Shown: piece after piece, positions 32,979-45,249 of the stretch
Position numbering within the stretch: position 1 is the first letter of the stretch
Layout: each line of letters opens with the position of its first letter
DNA from: Sabethes cyaneus
Taxonomy: Eukaryota > Arthropoda > Insecta > Diptera > Culicidae
DNA: 64,000 bases
Assembly: GCF_943734655.1 (NCBI RefSeq)
Contig: NC_071354.1
Coordinates: forward strand, 12,680,001-12,744,000
Reading direction: 5' to 3'
Position numbers and translations under genes: made by a program
Notes under the pieces: generated by a model
Databases searched by the model: none
Told to the model about the DNA's origin: nothing
Seen by the model: only the letters and a program-made list of their open reading frames with translations

Positions 32979-35580
32979 TTCGAATAATTACTATGCCATT
33001 TTATGAATACTTTAAATAAAAAATTCTTGATAGCTACCGTGATATAGAGAGAATTCCGGTGCTCATAGTATAGTGGTGTGACAACCAGAAAGGCAAATTT
33101 ATGTCAAACTTTAAACTTTTCGTGTTTGTTTGCTTCAATAAAATGTTTTCAACTATTTCAAAGTATACAGGAATAATAATCACAAGAGTACAGGCATCAT
33201 AATAATACGTTCACGATGCTATGCATCATAACAACGTACACGAAAACTTTTATTATATGAATACTTCTTGCAACACAATTCGGTCATTAATTTTTGGCTT
33301 CTATTGCTACTCTTCTCTATAACTGAAGTAAAACCTCGAGAGTACGGAATAATTTGCCCCAATTTGCTTTGGATTAAGAAGATTTCACATGGTTGCGCGC
33401 TAGCAGCGAAAGAATTATGTTCCTGCTTTCCGCATAGAACTTTATCGGCCACATCTGACACTTCCGATAAGCACACAGAGAGAGAGAGAGTGTGCCATTT
33501 GAGCGACCGTAAAATCCACATGACGACGACAGCTCGTGTGCATGTGATTTCCCACAGAAAATCAGGGTGTTTGTTAATAAACTTACCAGCAGCGGAGCAG
33601 GGAAAGTGTGAGTCTGCCGGAATTATACATATCCTGCAATTCGCCTTGAATCACGCTGCTACTATGGTTTCCGTGCTGCTGCCGTTCATCTCCATTCCAA
33701 GCGCCGTCCGTCGTCGGCATGGTCAAACTGTGCAACCCGTTTGTTGCATTCCGGCACTATCCGGCAGTCGGCGAGCAAACGACGGAATGTGAAACCCGGC
33801 GAAAGACTTGTCCGGGAGCGAACCGCACGACAGCGCAAAACGGACAAAATATGTACGTCGAAAAGTTAAATTTAATTAAACAATAAATCATGTTTATAGC
33901 TTTCGCTGTGTGTGTTTGTCTGAAATTAGCATGGCCGGTTTTATTTAAATTAAAATCGAGCGAAAAGCAGCGCAACAAATAAACACAGCGCACAGCGATA
34001 GGAGAGGTAAAAAAGTGAACATTGCAGACGGGTTTGTCGCCGGCGCACCGGAAGTCCTACAGAACCGGCCAAACCAATGCAGTCGGTGGAAGCCGAATTT
34101 TACCAAACTATTATTTGCGGATGCTGTCGAGAGCGCCGTTGGTTCGTTGGTGCCGGGCCGAGCGGTTTGTGTTTCGGAAACTTGTAACAATCGTATTTCC
34201 CCCCGTGTGCTTTCACGTGCCCACCGACTGGCATCACTGGCAGTGCCACTCTGGCTGCACTGGCTGGCAGGAAATGTGATTTGCTGTCTTTTTCTCCGAT
34301 TGCATTACATTTTGTGAAAATATACTAACCGCTTTCAAAGTCTCGCATGGCGCGGCTGGAAACGTGGGGTGCCTCATAAAATGAACGCGGGGGAATTGAG
34401 CCGCGGACTTGGCCGCGGTGTGAATGAAGTTTGGAGTTTGGGGGGGGGGGGGGGGAGAACTTTTCGAACGCGTGCACATGCGAATATTGTGAACGGTCAG
34501 CTGAATGGGTCCGGTGGGCGGACGGGGGTTAGTGATGGTGTACGCGTTTTTGGCGGGTTTGCAAATGCAAACTGAAAGCTCGAATGGCTTTGTTATCACG
34601 CGAGCGCTACTACTATACATGAACCTGTTGTAGGGTGGGTGGGGGAAAAATGTTTTGCTCTTGACGCAGACAATAATTTAGTTTGTTTTGTGCAGTAGAT
34701 TGAATTATTCAATAGATTTTCGCGTGCCAGTGGGTGTGTGTTATTTAGTTGATTCGGGTATAGGGCAGCGGTGAATGTGCGTTGGAATTTAGCTTAACTG
34801 ACTATTTTATAGTGGGGTTAATGAATACTACACAAGCTGTTTTTTTTTTCTCTTTTAGGTAAGCCTTTGTGTGGTGTTGAAGTGTTACGGTTGATCCACT
34901 AAACGACAAACAAAGAGGTAGCTCACGATATTGGACGCGTTGACGGTTGGTGAGTTTATTTTATGTATAAAGAGATATATGTATGAAGAGTTGGAGTTGA
35001 GTTGAATTGAAAATTTATACAATTTGACATTGAAGTAAGTAAATATGTTAGTTCTTACTTTCAATATAGTAGGATTGCGCAACCCGATTTTTTATCTATG
35101 ATACGGACCATGCGTCTGCATTCGAAATGCAGTTTCATGTGTATCTTATGAAATAAAAGTAATAATGTCCAATTAAAATAATATTAGTTTTTATTGATAC
35201 GACTATGACAGAAAATATAATATATTTTAAATGAAATTTAGCTGTGTTTGTATTTTTAGGAAACCTTTCTCTTTCATGAGTTGTACTTCTACCAAAGGGA
35301 GCCACAACGAATATTCAAAATTCATTTTATTCGTTTTTCATCCTGTATTCAAGCTTATCAACGGATATTGTTACGTTATTTTTATTAGACTTTTGGTTTT
35401 AAATTTTTTTCAATTTTTAAGATAGTGTAAATAATTTCTCACATATGTAATTCAGCACAAAGTTATCATTCATTAACCATTTTTCATTGTTTATTTTATC
35501 ATTCTTCGTTTTTCATACTTCATTGTTCATTGACCCAACTTCATTCTTCATTCGTCATTCTGTATCTCAAATAGCCTCAG
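32979..35580. other. Unique DNA with G+C-rich core and a G run
   Basis: No gene recognised. 33400-34600 is more G+C rich than its surroundings. The 174-codon open frame at 33268-33792 begins at TTG rather than ATG and resembles no protein. 34440-34455 is an uninterrupted run of 16 G. The end (35460-35560) has repeated TTCATT phrases. Confidence 0.4.
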
Positions 35581-35594
35581 TTACCTAGAAAAAT

Positions 35595-35645
35595 ATAAAA
35601 CCTGATTTAATCCACCTAGTGGTGAAAGGAACCTTTGTTATACGG
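35595..35645. repeat. Dispersed repeat end (TTTAATCCACCTAGTGG)
   Basis: AACCTGATTTAATCCACCTA matches text near 5690-5710 and, inverted, near 60090-60115. It marks an interspersed family whose full extent I could not define. Confidence 0.45.
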
Positions 35646-35780
35646 TCTTACTTGCTATTAGATAGAAATCGGCAAGTCCTCGGAAAATAAATCATCTATT
35701 GGTTAAGCTTGCGTGGTGCGTTTGTTTACATAAAATTTTTGGAAACTCAATAAGTTTACAAACTTTGAACGAAATAGAAG

Positions 35781-35909
35781 TACTGTAAAACGGGGAAACA
35801 TTGATCAGTTCAGGAAAGTTGGCAGTAGTGGTTTATTTCACTTATTTATGCGAATGGTCCATTTGATCAATGTTACACCGGTGATCAATGTTAGCCCGTT
35901 TTACGGCAC
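35781..35909. mobile_element. 129 bp MITE with GTAAAACGGG ends
   Basis: TACTGTAAAACGGGGAAACA with ATTGATCA on the left is matched by TGATCAATG then TTAGCCCGTTTTACGGCA on the right in inverted orientation. The ends resemble the GGGTAAACGGGG ends of the element at 26840, suggesting related termini. Confidence 0.75.
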
Positions 35910-36359
35910 TTATAAATTTTGATAGTACCTTTTCTTATGAAATTGCTGAGTAAGTTGTTACTAATGTGGGTAAATGCAAGTAAAAGTAAGTTGTAAGAAG
36001 AAATAATATTCTTTAACATATACATTGCGTAGTAAAGGTCTAGTTTATGAGTTTTTGAACTATGCATAATTTCCTGTCATGCCATTCTATCTGATTCACA
36101 ATAATAAAGTTTTCTTGAATAAATTTCATCAATTTTTATTAACCTTCGGTTACTCACGCTGTTGTATTTTATACAACACGTGTAGGTTTTTGAACGCCAT
36201 AGTGTTATAAAGTTACAAATCGTTGTTTATCTAACGTATATTTTTCAATAAACTTGTTATGAGAAAAATGTCATAATTATTCAATGCATTAATACGTTAA
36301 ATTGTTGGGAAAATAGATCAGCATAAATCGACATTACAGAAACGAAGCTAGCAGCATTA

Positions 36360-36850
36360 AGGTGTACCGCAGTTGGCCCCAACTGAAATTTTCTCTCGTT
36401 TCTTCATATGGAAAAATGGTGTCTGTATGCAGCAAAACTATCAGCAAATGTAAAATGTATAAAATGTATCCATCTGTTGGTAGTCGAGTAATTCGGGGTC
36501 AAAATCAGAGTCTTTTATGATCAAAGTTCAAAGTAGAGGGATACTATGTTCAGCAAAGTTGTGTATTTTTACTGTTTGAACAGCTTTGTAATACACAAAA
36601 AAGTCATATAACAATTACAAAAAGAGCTAAAATAGATAAACTGATTTTACAAATGCATATACCATAAATAAAATTTCTCTAACTTCGCTGAAGAGATAGA
36701 AGATTACTGTCTTCAGCAAAATTTCTTGTAATGATATGCTCTAAAACTTTGCAGAGCTTATTAATGTGTTATATTGAAACTGAAGAAAAATAATTTTTTT
36801 ATTTCACTTTTATGGGGATTAATCAAAATTTAAATTCTATCAGACGATAG
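36360..36850. repeat. AT-rich interspersed repeat, CACAGT-family-like modules
   Basis: Contains TTCAGCAAAGTTGTGTATTT, AAAATTTCTCTAACTTCGC and CTTCAGCAAAATTT, similar in kind to modules in the elements at 16292 and 56673, but without the CACAGT termini. Weak assignment. Confidence 0.35.
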
Positions 36851-37119
36851 AGCATTCAATTTCGAGAAACTCTCCCAAAGGTTTGATAAACTTTAAACCA
36901 AGTTTTCCTAGTCAAAAGTCTAATACGCACGTTTTCTTTGGTTTGGGCTATTGTGCGCGCGAGTAACCGTGTTACAAAAGTTGGCACGAGTGTTAATATC
37001 TTTTGACCGGTAAAACCAATTCTTATGCAATTTTGTATATATATTCGTAGTGTCAAAACCTCTCGTTTGATATAAAAATAATTGAAATTAGGTAAATTAT
37101 CTTGGTTAAAATCATTATA

Positions 37120-37735
37120 AATAATTGTTAATTTTGGTGTGGTGTATACGATTGCTCATAACTTTCAAATTAAACGTCCAATCAAAAAACCATTCAATAG
37201 TGATCTATCCGGCTATATTACCTGCCAAATGAAACTAATAGCGCATAAATCGGTTTGGCCATCTCTGAGAAACAGGCGATCATTTGAACCTTGTCAAAAC
37301 TGGTTTTTTAAGGCTAACTTTTAAACCACTTGTTTGTTTTCAATAAAACTTGTCACAATGTTTAGCAATAGTAAGAGCTTTCATTTGGTACTAAGATCGT
37401 TGAAATTGATTGTGTGGTTCCGAAGAAAATCGTGTCACGTAGTTTTCACATTCTTGCTTATAACTTTTAAACGAATAGTCGGACCACGAAACAGATAGCA
37501 CAGCAATGTTCTCCACTATAATACCTTTCAAACAAAAGTAATAGCAGGCAAATCGGTTCAGCCATCTCCGAGAAATAGGTGATAGAAAATAAGCAGCGCA
37601 CACACACACACAGACATTGCTCAATTCGTCGAACCCTATCGATTGGTATATGTGACTCGGCCCTCCGGGCCTTAGATCAACTTCGTGTTTTTCGACCAAT
37701 TCCTAAACCTTTGTTATATAGTATAACAAAGGTAA
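37120..37735 (+). repeat. Interspersed repeat family B, copy 2
   Basis: Modules of the type CATAACTTT ... CGTCCAATC ... CCATCTCTGAGAAA repeat about three times, followed by a (CA)n run, CGGCCCTCCGGGCC, and a terminal perfect hairpin CCTTTGTTATA/TATAACAAAGG around 37709-37733. Same architecture as 7370-8020. Confidence 0.7.
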
Positions 37736-38034
37736 AAAGTTGGGCTCTCCTCAGTCTCTATACAATACAAATGCGAGAGAACGGTTGTTTTCATTGTTTT
37801 TGCAATCATAAAAGTTATGAGCTTCGATCCAGCTTCGCTTGATATTGCAGAAAAGCTCATTACGTTTCGTTCCATGTCGGTTTTAAACCAGTTCAGTGAT
37901 TTTGGCTAGAAAGTTTTGAATCTTTTAATAAGGGTCATAAAGCAAGAAACAATTACACAAATTCATTTCAGAATGAAGGATAAGAAATTAAAAACTACGA
38001 GCAAAGCAGAAGCGGAAGAAGCAAAGCAAGCATA

Positions 38035-39545
38035 ACAAGAATAAAAACAAGACCACGACCAAGACCACGACCAAGAACAAGAACAAGACCAATATCAAGA
38101 CCAAGATCAACACCAAGATCATGACCAAGACCATGACCATGACCAAAACCAAGACCAAGACCAAATCCAGAGCCAAGTCCAAGACCAAGACCAAGATCAA
38201 GACTAAATCCAGGACCAAGTCCAAGACCAAGATCAATAACAAGACCAAATCCAGAACCAAGACCAAATCCAAGTCCAAGACCAAAACCAAGACCAAGACC
38301 AAGATCAAGACCAAGACCAAATCCAAGACCAAGACTAAATTCAGGACCAAGAGCAAAATCAAGACCAAGACCAAATTTAAGACCAAGACCAAGGCCAAAA
38401 CCAAGACCAAGACCATGACCAAGATCAAGACCGAGAACAAGACCAAGACCAAATCCAAGACCAAGACCAAGTTCAAGACCAAGATCATGACCAAGACGAA
38501 GACCAAATCCAAGTCCACGATAAAGATCAAATCCAGGGCCAAGTCCAAGACCAAGATCAAGACCAAGACCAAATCCAAGTCTAAGAACAAGACTAAATCG
38601 AGGACCGAGACCAAGACTAAAACCAAGACCAACACCAAATCCAAGTCCAAGACCAAGCCCAGATCCAGGGCCAAGTCCAAGACCAAGGCCAAATTCAGGA
38701 ACAAGACCAAATCCTAGGCCAAGACCAAGACCAAGATCAAGATCAAGAACAGGACTATGACCAAGACAAAGACCAAACCCAAGTTCAGGACCAAGACCAA
38801 AATCAAGACCAAGATCAAATCTAAGACCAAAACCAAAACCAAGATCAAGACTGAGAACAAGACCAAGACCAAATCCCAGACCAAGACCAAGAACAAGACC
38901 AAGATCAAGATCAAAACCATGACCAAGACGAAGACCAAATCCAAGTTCAAGACCAAGATCAAATCCAGAGTCAAGTCCAAGACTAAGACCAAGATCAAGA
39001 ACAAGACCAAATCCAAGGCCAAGACCAAGATCAAGATCAATACCAAGACCAAAGCCAAGACCAAAGCCAAGACCAAAGCCAAGACCAAGACCATGATCAA
39101 AACTGAGAACCAGACCAAGACCAAATTCAAGACCAAGACTAAGAACAAGACCAAGATCGAGATCAAGACCATGACCAAGACGAAGACCAAATCCAAGTCC
39201 AAGACAAAGATCAAATCCAAAGTCAAGTCCAAGACCAAGATCATGAACAAGACTAAATCTAAGACCAAGACTAAAACCAAGATCAAGATCATGATCAAAA
39301 CCAACACCAAAACCAAGACCAAGACCAAGATCAAGATCAAGAACAGGACTATGACCAAGACAAAGACCAAACCCAAGTTCAGGACCAAGACCAAAATCAA
39401 GACCAAGATCAAATCTAAGACCAAAACCAAAACCATGACCAAGACGAAGACCAAATCCAAGTCCAAGATAAAGATCAAATCCAGGGTCAAGTCCAAGACC
39501 AAGACCAAGAGTAAATCCAGGGCCAAGTCTAAGACCAAGACCAAT
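38035..39545. repeat. (GACCAA)n satellite, block 1
   Basis: Hexamer array AAGACC with CAAATCC, ATCAAG and GAACAAG variants. Both strands are nearly stop-free, producing artefactual frames of up to 538 codons (Gly/Leu/Phe-rich on minus, Lys/Thr/Ser-rich on plus). A stretch beginning AGGACTATGACCAAGACAAA at 38751 recurs at 39345, a 594-base (99-hexamer) offset indicating a higher-order duplication. Confidence 0.95.
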
Positions 39546-40192
39546 ACTGCCGCCTTCGCAATCCACTAACACGCAATCCATTAACACGATTTCGTCCAAA
39601 GCGTACGCCAATCTTGGTTTCGTCCGTCAGGTTGCCGCTGATTTTGAAGATATTTATGCCTTGAAAACGCTGTATTGCTCTCTTGCTCGCAGTATTCTGG
39701 AGTATGCCGCACCGGTTGGCCACCATATAATATTACTCACGCCAATAAAATTGAAAGCGTTCAACATGCATTCATTCGGTATGCTCTGCGCCGTTTGCCA
39801 TGGCAGAACTCGCTACGTCTTCCTGCCTATGAAAATCGTTGCCGGTTAATAAGACTCAGTACGCTAGCAGAAAGAAGCGTACTGTCGCGAAGATTATTTA
39901 TTTTCGACTTACTAACGGGGGCCGTCTATACAGTTACCTCTTTGAGCAGTTAAACATCCACGCGCCTCGTCGTAGCCTGCGAAATTACGCGTTACTTTGG
40001 ACCCCGACGCATCGAACAACGTATGGCCATAATAACCCGCTTCATGCTTGTTGCAGGCATTTCAATGAAGTAAACCATTTATTTGACTTTAATATTAGCA
40101 AAAATAGGTTTAGAAAAGCAATAATTAATTCAGAAAATTAGATCAATATGAGTTATACTAGTCTGTACTGCACTGAAGATTGTAAACAACAA

Positions 40193-40239
<47 letters not shown>

Positions 40240-40242
40240 ATA
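39546..40242 (+). pseudogene. Jockey/CR1-like LINE 3' end inserted in the GACCAA satellite
   Basis: Split over three frames: ANLGFVRQVAADFEDIYALK, TLYCSLARSILEYAAPV; then NKIESVQHAFIRYALRRLPW, LPAYENRCRLIRL; then TYGHNNPLHACCRHFNEVNH and a stop at about 40141. It ends with a (TAAA)n tail at 40191-40242, after which the hexamer array resumes. Five-prime truncated and frameshifted at least twice, hence older than the copy at 28975. Confidence 0.85.
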
Positions 40243-40582
40243 TCAAGAACAAGACCAAATCCAAGGCCAAGACTAAGATCAAGATCAAGATCAAGACCAA
40301 GACCAGGACTATGACCAAAGTCCAAGACCAAGACTAAATCCAGGACCAAGACCAACACCAAGACCAAGACCAAGATCAAGACCAAGACCAGGACTATGAC
40401 CAAGACTAAGAACAATACCAAAATAAAGACCAAGACCATGACCATGACCATGACCAAATCTAAGTCCAAGACAAAGATCAAATCCAGGATCAAGTCCAAG
40501 ACCTAGACCAAATTCAAGACCAAGACTAAATCCAGGTCCAAGTTCAAGACCAAGACCAGGATCAAGATCAAGACCAAGACCA
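40243..40582. repeat. (GACCAA)n satellite, block 2
   Basis: Same hexamer family as block 1, between the LINE tail and the MITE. Confidence 0.95.
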
Positions 40583-40690
40583 CCCAAGCAACAAAGTGAG
40601 TTTTATTATACTCTTATGGTGGCCTTCAAGACCAATTTTGATCTTAAATGCCATCAAAAGAGTATAATAAAACCCAAAATGTTACTTGGG
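40583..40690. mobile_element. 108 bp MITE in the GACCAA satellite (CCCAAG-YAACA ends)
   Basis: The left end CCCAAGCAACAAAG ... TTTTATTATACTCTT is matched in inverted orientation by AAGAGTATAATAAAA ... TGTTACTTGGG. Hexamer array lies on both sides. The terminal core is the same as that bounding the ATIC-bearing unit at 458-3500. Confidence 0.8.
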
Positions 40691-41090
40691 CAGGACTAAG
40701 AACAAGACCAAGATTAAATCCAGAACCAAGACCAAAACCAAAACCAAATTCAAGTTCAAGACCAAAACCAAAACCAACACCAACACCAAGATCAAGCTCA
40801 AGACCAAGATCAAACCCAAGTCCAAGACCAAATCCAGGACCAAGTCCAAAACCAAGAACAATAACAAGACCAAATTCAGGACCAAGGTCAAGACCAAAAC
40901 CAAGACCAAGACCAAATTCTTGTCCAAGACCAAAACCAAGACCATGACCAAGATCAAGATCTAGACTAACCCAAATCCAAGTCCAAGACCAAGACTAAAT
41001 CCAGGACAAAGACCAAAACCAAGACCAAGATCAAAACCAATACCAAGATCAAAACCAAGAACACGGACAAAATCAAGCCCAACAACACGA
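40691..41090. repeat. (GACCAA)n satellite, block 3
   Basis: Degenerating hexamer array with AAAACC and CAACACC variants that grades into the next array. Confidence 0.9.
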
Positions 41091-41220
41091 ACAAGACGAA
41101 CAAGAGCCAAGAGAACCGTGAGAACCAGGAGAACTAGGAGAACCAAAAAAAAACCAATATGACCAGGAGAATCAGGAGAACCATGAGAACCGGGAGAATC
41201 AGGTGAACCAGGAGAATGTA
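41091..41220. repeat. AGGAGAACC nonamer array
   Basis: Tandem 9-base units AGGAGAACC/AGGAGAATC, interrupted by an A run near 41145-41153. 41231-41752 beyond it is AT-rich sequence without a gene. Confidence 0.85.
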
Positions 41221-41760
41221 TGTACTGAACCATAAAATTCGACTTCAAATCCTTAATCGTTATATAACTCAAATTGGCATTTCAGTTGGTGTCCTCAGAT
41301 TGAAATTTCTCAGATTTCGCAAATTTCAATGAACCGTTCTGAGCAAATCAAGCGGTACACTCAAGTCTTATTTTCGAATTAACGTGGATTTTTTACAATA
41401 TTTTTCGAATTACCGCGGTTTTCTTTTACGCACCACGTATCCCCCGTGTAAAAAAAACTTGAGTGTGCTAGTAACGCGGTTGTTTATAAACGGATTTCTA
41501 TTCTCTTTTCACTATTAAACTGAAAATTGATTCCACTTTTTGGAAAAAATACTGATATAAATGAATTTTTAGACTATAAAAAGTTACAAACTGCTTCTGG
41601 AGATGGCGAAACTGGTGTAAGTGAAACACTGCTTATCGATTTTGACCGATACGGCAATGAATTTCGGTTCTCTTGTTTCTTGTCTACAAAAGTGGCAATT
41701 TCTGGTGCAGTATGCAGTTACCCTAGTTATTTAAAAAATTCAACATACTTCAATTGCAAT

Positions 41761-43310
41761 TAGGGCTGTCGGTATTGGGTGCTTTTGGTGAAAACCGGTA
41801 TTTCGGTATTGGCGTAGAAAATACCGGTAATACCGGTAAAATACCGGTATTGGCAAATTATTCGAAATCAATAGAAATGTCGATGTTATTCAGTAAATCT
41901 TTTTATTTTGAAACTTTAGCTTCATTATTATTGCTTAGCAAAGAAGAATTTAAGCAGATATAATACTCTTAGCGATTTAATTCCCTTACTAGAACGAACT
42001 TCCTACCAGCACTTCCTACAATTGAAAAAACTTCCGCTTTCATCGAGGTCTGGCGAACAGCTTTAAGCACATCAGGAATTTTCCTTACATTTCTTCAAAT
42101 TATTTACCCTTTAATTATTTACGCCTTTAATTATTTACAAAATATCTTGTATTGTAGCTTCCAGCATAATTAGTGCCCCGGTCTCCTACAGCCTCTCAAT
42201 AACTTTTTCTCCATCCTTAAACCGGAACTCCTGCATAACGTCATCCTCTTCATCATTGTTCACAAATACCTTCTCTTCTCTGTTATCAATCCCACTATTC
42301 GAAGATAGTGGGATGCAGATTTCATTTCCTTGTTTAATCAATAAGACTTAAAAAACATTCCAAATTCTTTCCTGGCATATCCTTTGATGGCAAGAATGCT
42401 CAAAAAGCGCAAAGATTCCCGTATTCTGACCAGAGCCCGGCATCGTCGAAACAAATAAATAAAGCTAACTTTCCCTTACCTTCCCTTCATACATGAAGCG
42501 ACTAGTTTCATTTGTTGAACAGAACATTTCAAGATTTCTGCTGAAGCTACTGACTGTGTCAAATGACGACGATTGACAGTCAGGCACGATTTGTCGATGT
42601 TGAGTAGATTAATCATAATATCCGTTAAATTGCAAGAAATTTCACTCAAAATCAATTCAGTTGCATTCAAAGTCTAGGCTGACCTTTTTCTGAATATTTG
42701 ATAGAGAAATATATACAAATGAAACTTTTAAACCGGTCGTCATGATGAAGTGAAAATGGTTTCAATGACGCTGATTGAAGCCAGTTTTGACACGAAGCGG
42801 CGCTGCTTCTGTTGAAACTGGAGCTTCATTACTTCATTGTTGAATAACAATTTACTATTGTAAGTGACGCTTCTGGGTCCTCATTTCCTGATCTTGTTTC
42901 CTAAATTCATTATTTGTGAGCTTCGAATAATTTGGTGGCTTTTAAATATCAAGTTGTTCAAAAATAAATTGAAACGCGACGTCTGGCTCATACAATGAAA
43001 CATTTTTACAGCAAAGTTACTCTACTGTGCCTTAAACGGGTTCCAGAGCTATAATCATTTGACTCACAATTTCACTCTCTTCATTGTTAATAGTCGAAAA
43101 ATCTCGTCAGCATTAACATCAGGTTGTTTTTCTAAGAGTTTTATAATGTTTTATCAAATTTAGTTCTTATTCGAATAAGAAGTTGGAAAAAACAAGCAGA
43201 TTAGAAAATACCGTAAATACCGGTTTTTTTTGCCTTTCCAAAACCGGTATTTCGGTATCCAAAAATTGGATGGTATTACCGGTTTCGGTACTATCGGTTA
43301 GACAGCCCTA
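41761..43310. mobile_element. hAT-type non-autonomous element with perfect 8 bp TSD
   Basis: Flanked by ATTGCAAT at 41753-41760 and 43311-43318. Ends TAGGGCTGTC and inverted GACAGCCCTA match perfectly over 10 bases. Subterminal ACCGGTAT-type motifs are clustered within the first and last about 120 bases (e.g. AATACCGGTAATACCGGTAA), as expected for transposase binding sites. An 8-base duplication and TAGGG ends are hAT hallmarks. The 1550 bp interior has no intact transposase; a short acidic frame on the minus strand (VNNDEEDDVMQEF) is the only hint of old coding. Confidence 0.88.
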
Positions 43311-43318
43311 ATTGCAAT

Positions 43319-45190
43319 CCGTCTCTTTTGCACCAATGCAGTTATCGCTGCTTCCCCTTAACGCATAGTTTTTTTTTATTATTACCAGAGCGAGCTGGAA
43401 ACGGTAGTGTTAATCAAGATGAAAATATATTTCTATTTTTTTTGTTTTTGTTGGTCATACACCCTTCTATTACCTTTTAGTTATTATAATGAGAATCATT
43501 TGATTTGTCGAATGCGAAATTTTGGGTTGTCAACCGAGAAATTTAGCCCATCAATTGGGATCTAAATTTATGCACTAATTTTTGACAACTTGTTTCAACT
43601 GCACTTACTCCACATCATATCAATCGATATTAAACATTTTTATACCATTCTTTTCCGGCTTCAAAATGATTGATGTCTAAATCTATATTTCCAAACCCGG
43701 TTTTTTTTCGAGATGCATCTTCAACAAATCACATCAAACTGATTACTCTGCGAAGCAAAAGGGGTGGAAAAAACAACGCGGTTTGAAAAATTGCTGTCAG
43801 CAAATCCATTCGCTAGAATCTGCAAGAAAAATTATTGCTCTCCTAGATTCGTTCTAGGAGCCGTGATAAACGGTTCAACCGATCCGATTACGACACTCGC
43901 AGCTCAAAGGTTGATTAAGGGTCTAGCCCCCGGTTTGGTTTTTACGTGCTTCTTTCGTTCCTTATCGTTGTCGTCGTCGAATGTAGCAGCAGCAGTAGCA
44001 GCAGGCGCACGTTTCCGGCGTATCGACGGGTTCTACTACGGCATCAGTAGGTCAAACGAGAATGTATGACTTTCTAAATTTCCTCTTTTCTCGGTTTGGG
44101 TTTTCATTTCCCGCGCTCACTCGAAACCGATAGCTTCGTTCGCACTGGGATGTACGTCGAGATTGTACGTAATTTAGATGCAAGAGGTTAAACCCTACGC
44201 AATCTTGTTCGTTTGCTCGGTGCTTTCGAGGGTTTCGAGGAAAATGCCGAAAAAACTCGGGATCCCCCCCCCCCCCTCGAATGGGGTTATGAAATGTGAT
44301 GATGTGCACTCGGTTGTACCGGAGCTGGAGCCGGAGCTAGAGGTGAGGGGCAGCCAGCCACGTGTTACGTCATGGGAAATTTTTAGCACGCTAGGAAGCG
44401 CAGTTGTTCAGTACAGCCAGCAGCGTCGGTAGTACGGGGGCGGGAGTGTAAGTTAGCGGGCATGAACCGGAAAGGTTAAAAAAGTCTGTTGAAGAATAGC
44501 TGTCATGATTCGTTGGAAGGAATGAAAACTGTGCCAGTTTAGGTTGTATTTTTTACTGGCTGTTAGCTGTTAGCAGTGGTTCGGTTAGACTGAACGGGTT
44601 TTGACTTTAAGAAATTGATTTTTCATTTTCTATTTTCAAACTTCCAGCAGATAGAGATTTCAACAGCGACAATAATAAACCCGAAAATGGGTTGATAGAA
44701 GTCTTTAACTAGGTAGTCAATTTAAACAATGAATACAAACGAAAGAATGAAATATTCATGAATTACTGACTGTAGACACAGCGAGGGGATGTTTGGTAAA
44801 ACTTTTCCTAAGATTTTCCGAAAGCGTTTTACTTGGTGTTTACGTAACATCATCAGAAAGTATTTTCAGATGTCTATAAATATTTTTACCGAGCGCGTGT
44901 GACGGTGTTTGCAACATAATGGTGGCTTTCCGTTGTTCTAGGATATTTGGTGTTTATGTTTGGCAAGTACTTCATACATACACATTGTCGGTCTTGAAAC
45001 TGATTCACCGGTTATGTTTGTTTACTGCTTATGACGCATTTTCATGTTAGAAGTAATGCATTGTTAGATGAAATTGGACTTTTTCTTCGCAAATGAAGAA
45101 ATAAAAGGTAATATGGAATATTTGGTGCCGTTGAGCTTTACAGCTTTCCAGAAAAGTTACTACAAGAATTCAGCGCAACAGGTTGAAAAA
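43319..45190. other. Unique DNA, no gene recognised
   Basis: Includes a more G+C-rich section (43840-44460) with a GTAGCAGCAGCAGTAGCAGC run around 43982-44003 and an 11-C run near 44266-44276. The open frame at 43764-44069 starts at GTG and has no recognisable domain. Confidence 0.4.
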
Positions 45191-45249
45191 CAACTGAGTG
45201 TCCTTTTTTCTTTTTTATTTACTTGTATATGACTATAATACGCGGTCAC

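Noticed and set aside
33268..33792. 174-codon frame with a hydrophobic start resembling a signal peptide
   Set aside because: The first codon is TTG, not ATG; the composition changes along its length and no domain is recognisable.
34440..34455. Run of 16 G as a possible G-quadruplex regulator
   Set aside because: A homopolymer of this length is prone to sequencing and slippage artefacts, and no nearby gene start was identified.
37995..39611. 538-codon minus-strand open frame rich in Gly, Leu and Phe
   Set aside because: It is a translation of the GACCAA hexamer array; equally long frames exist on the other strand and in other frames, and there is no non-repetitive coding part.
43764..44069. 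101-codon plus-strand frame
   Set aside because: Begins at GTG; its Ala/Ser-rich part comes from a CAG-type microsatellite.
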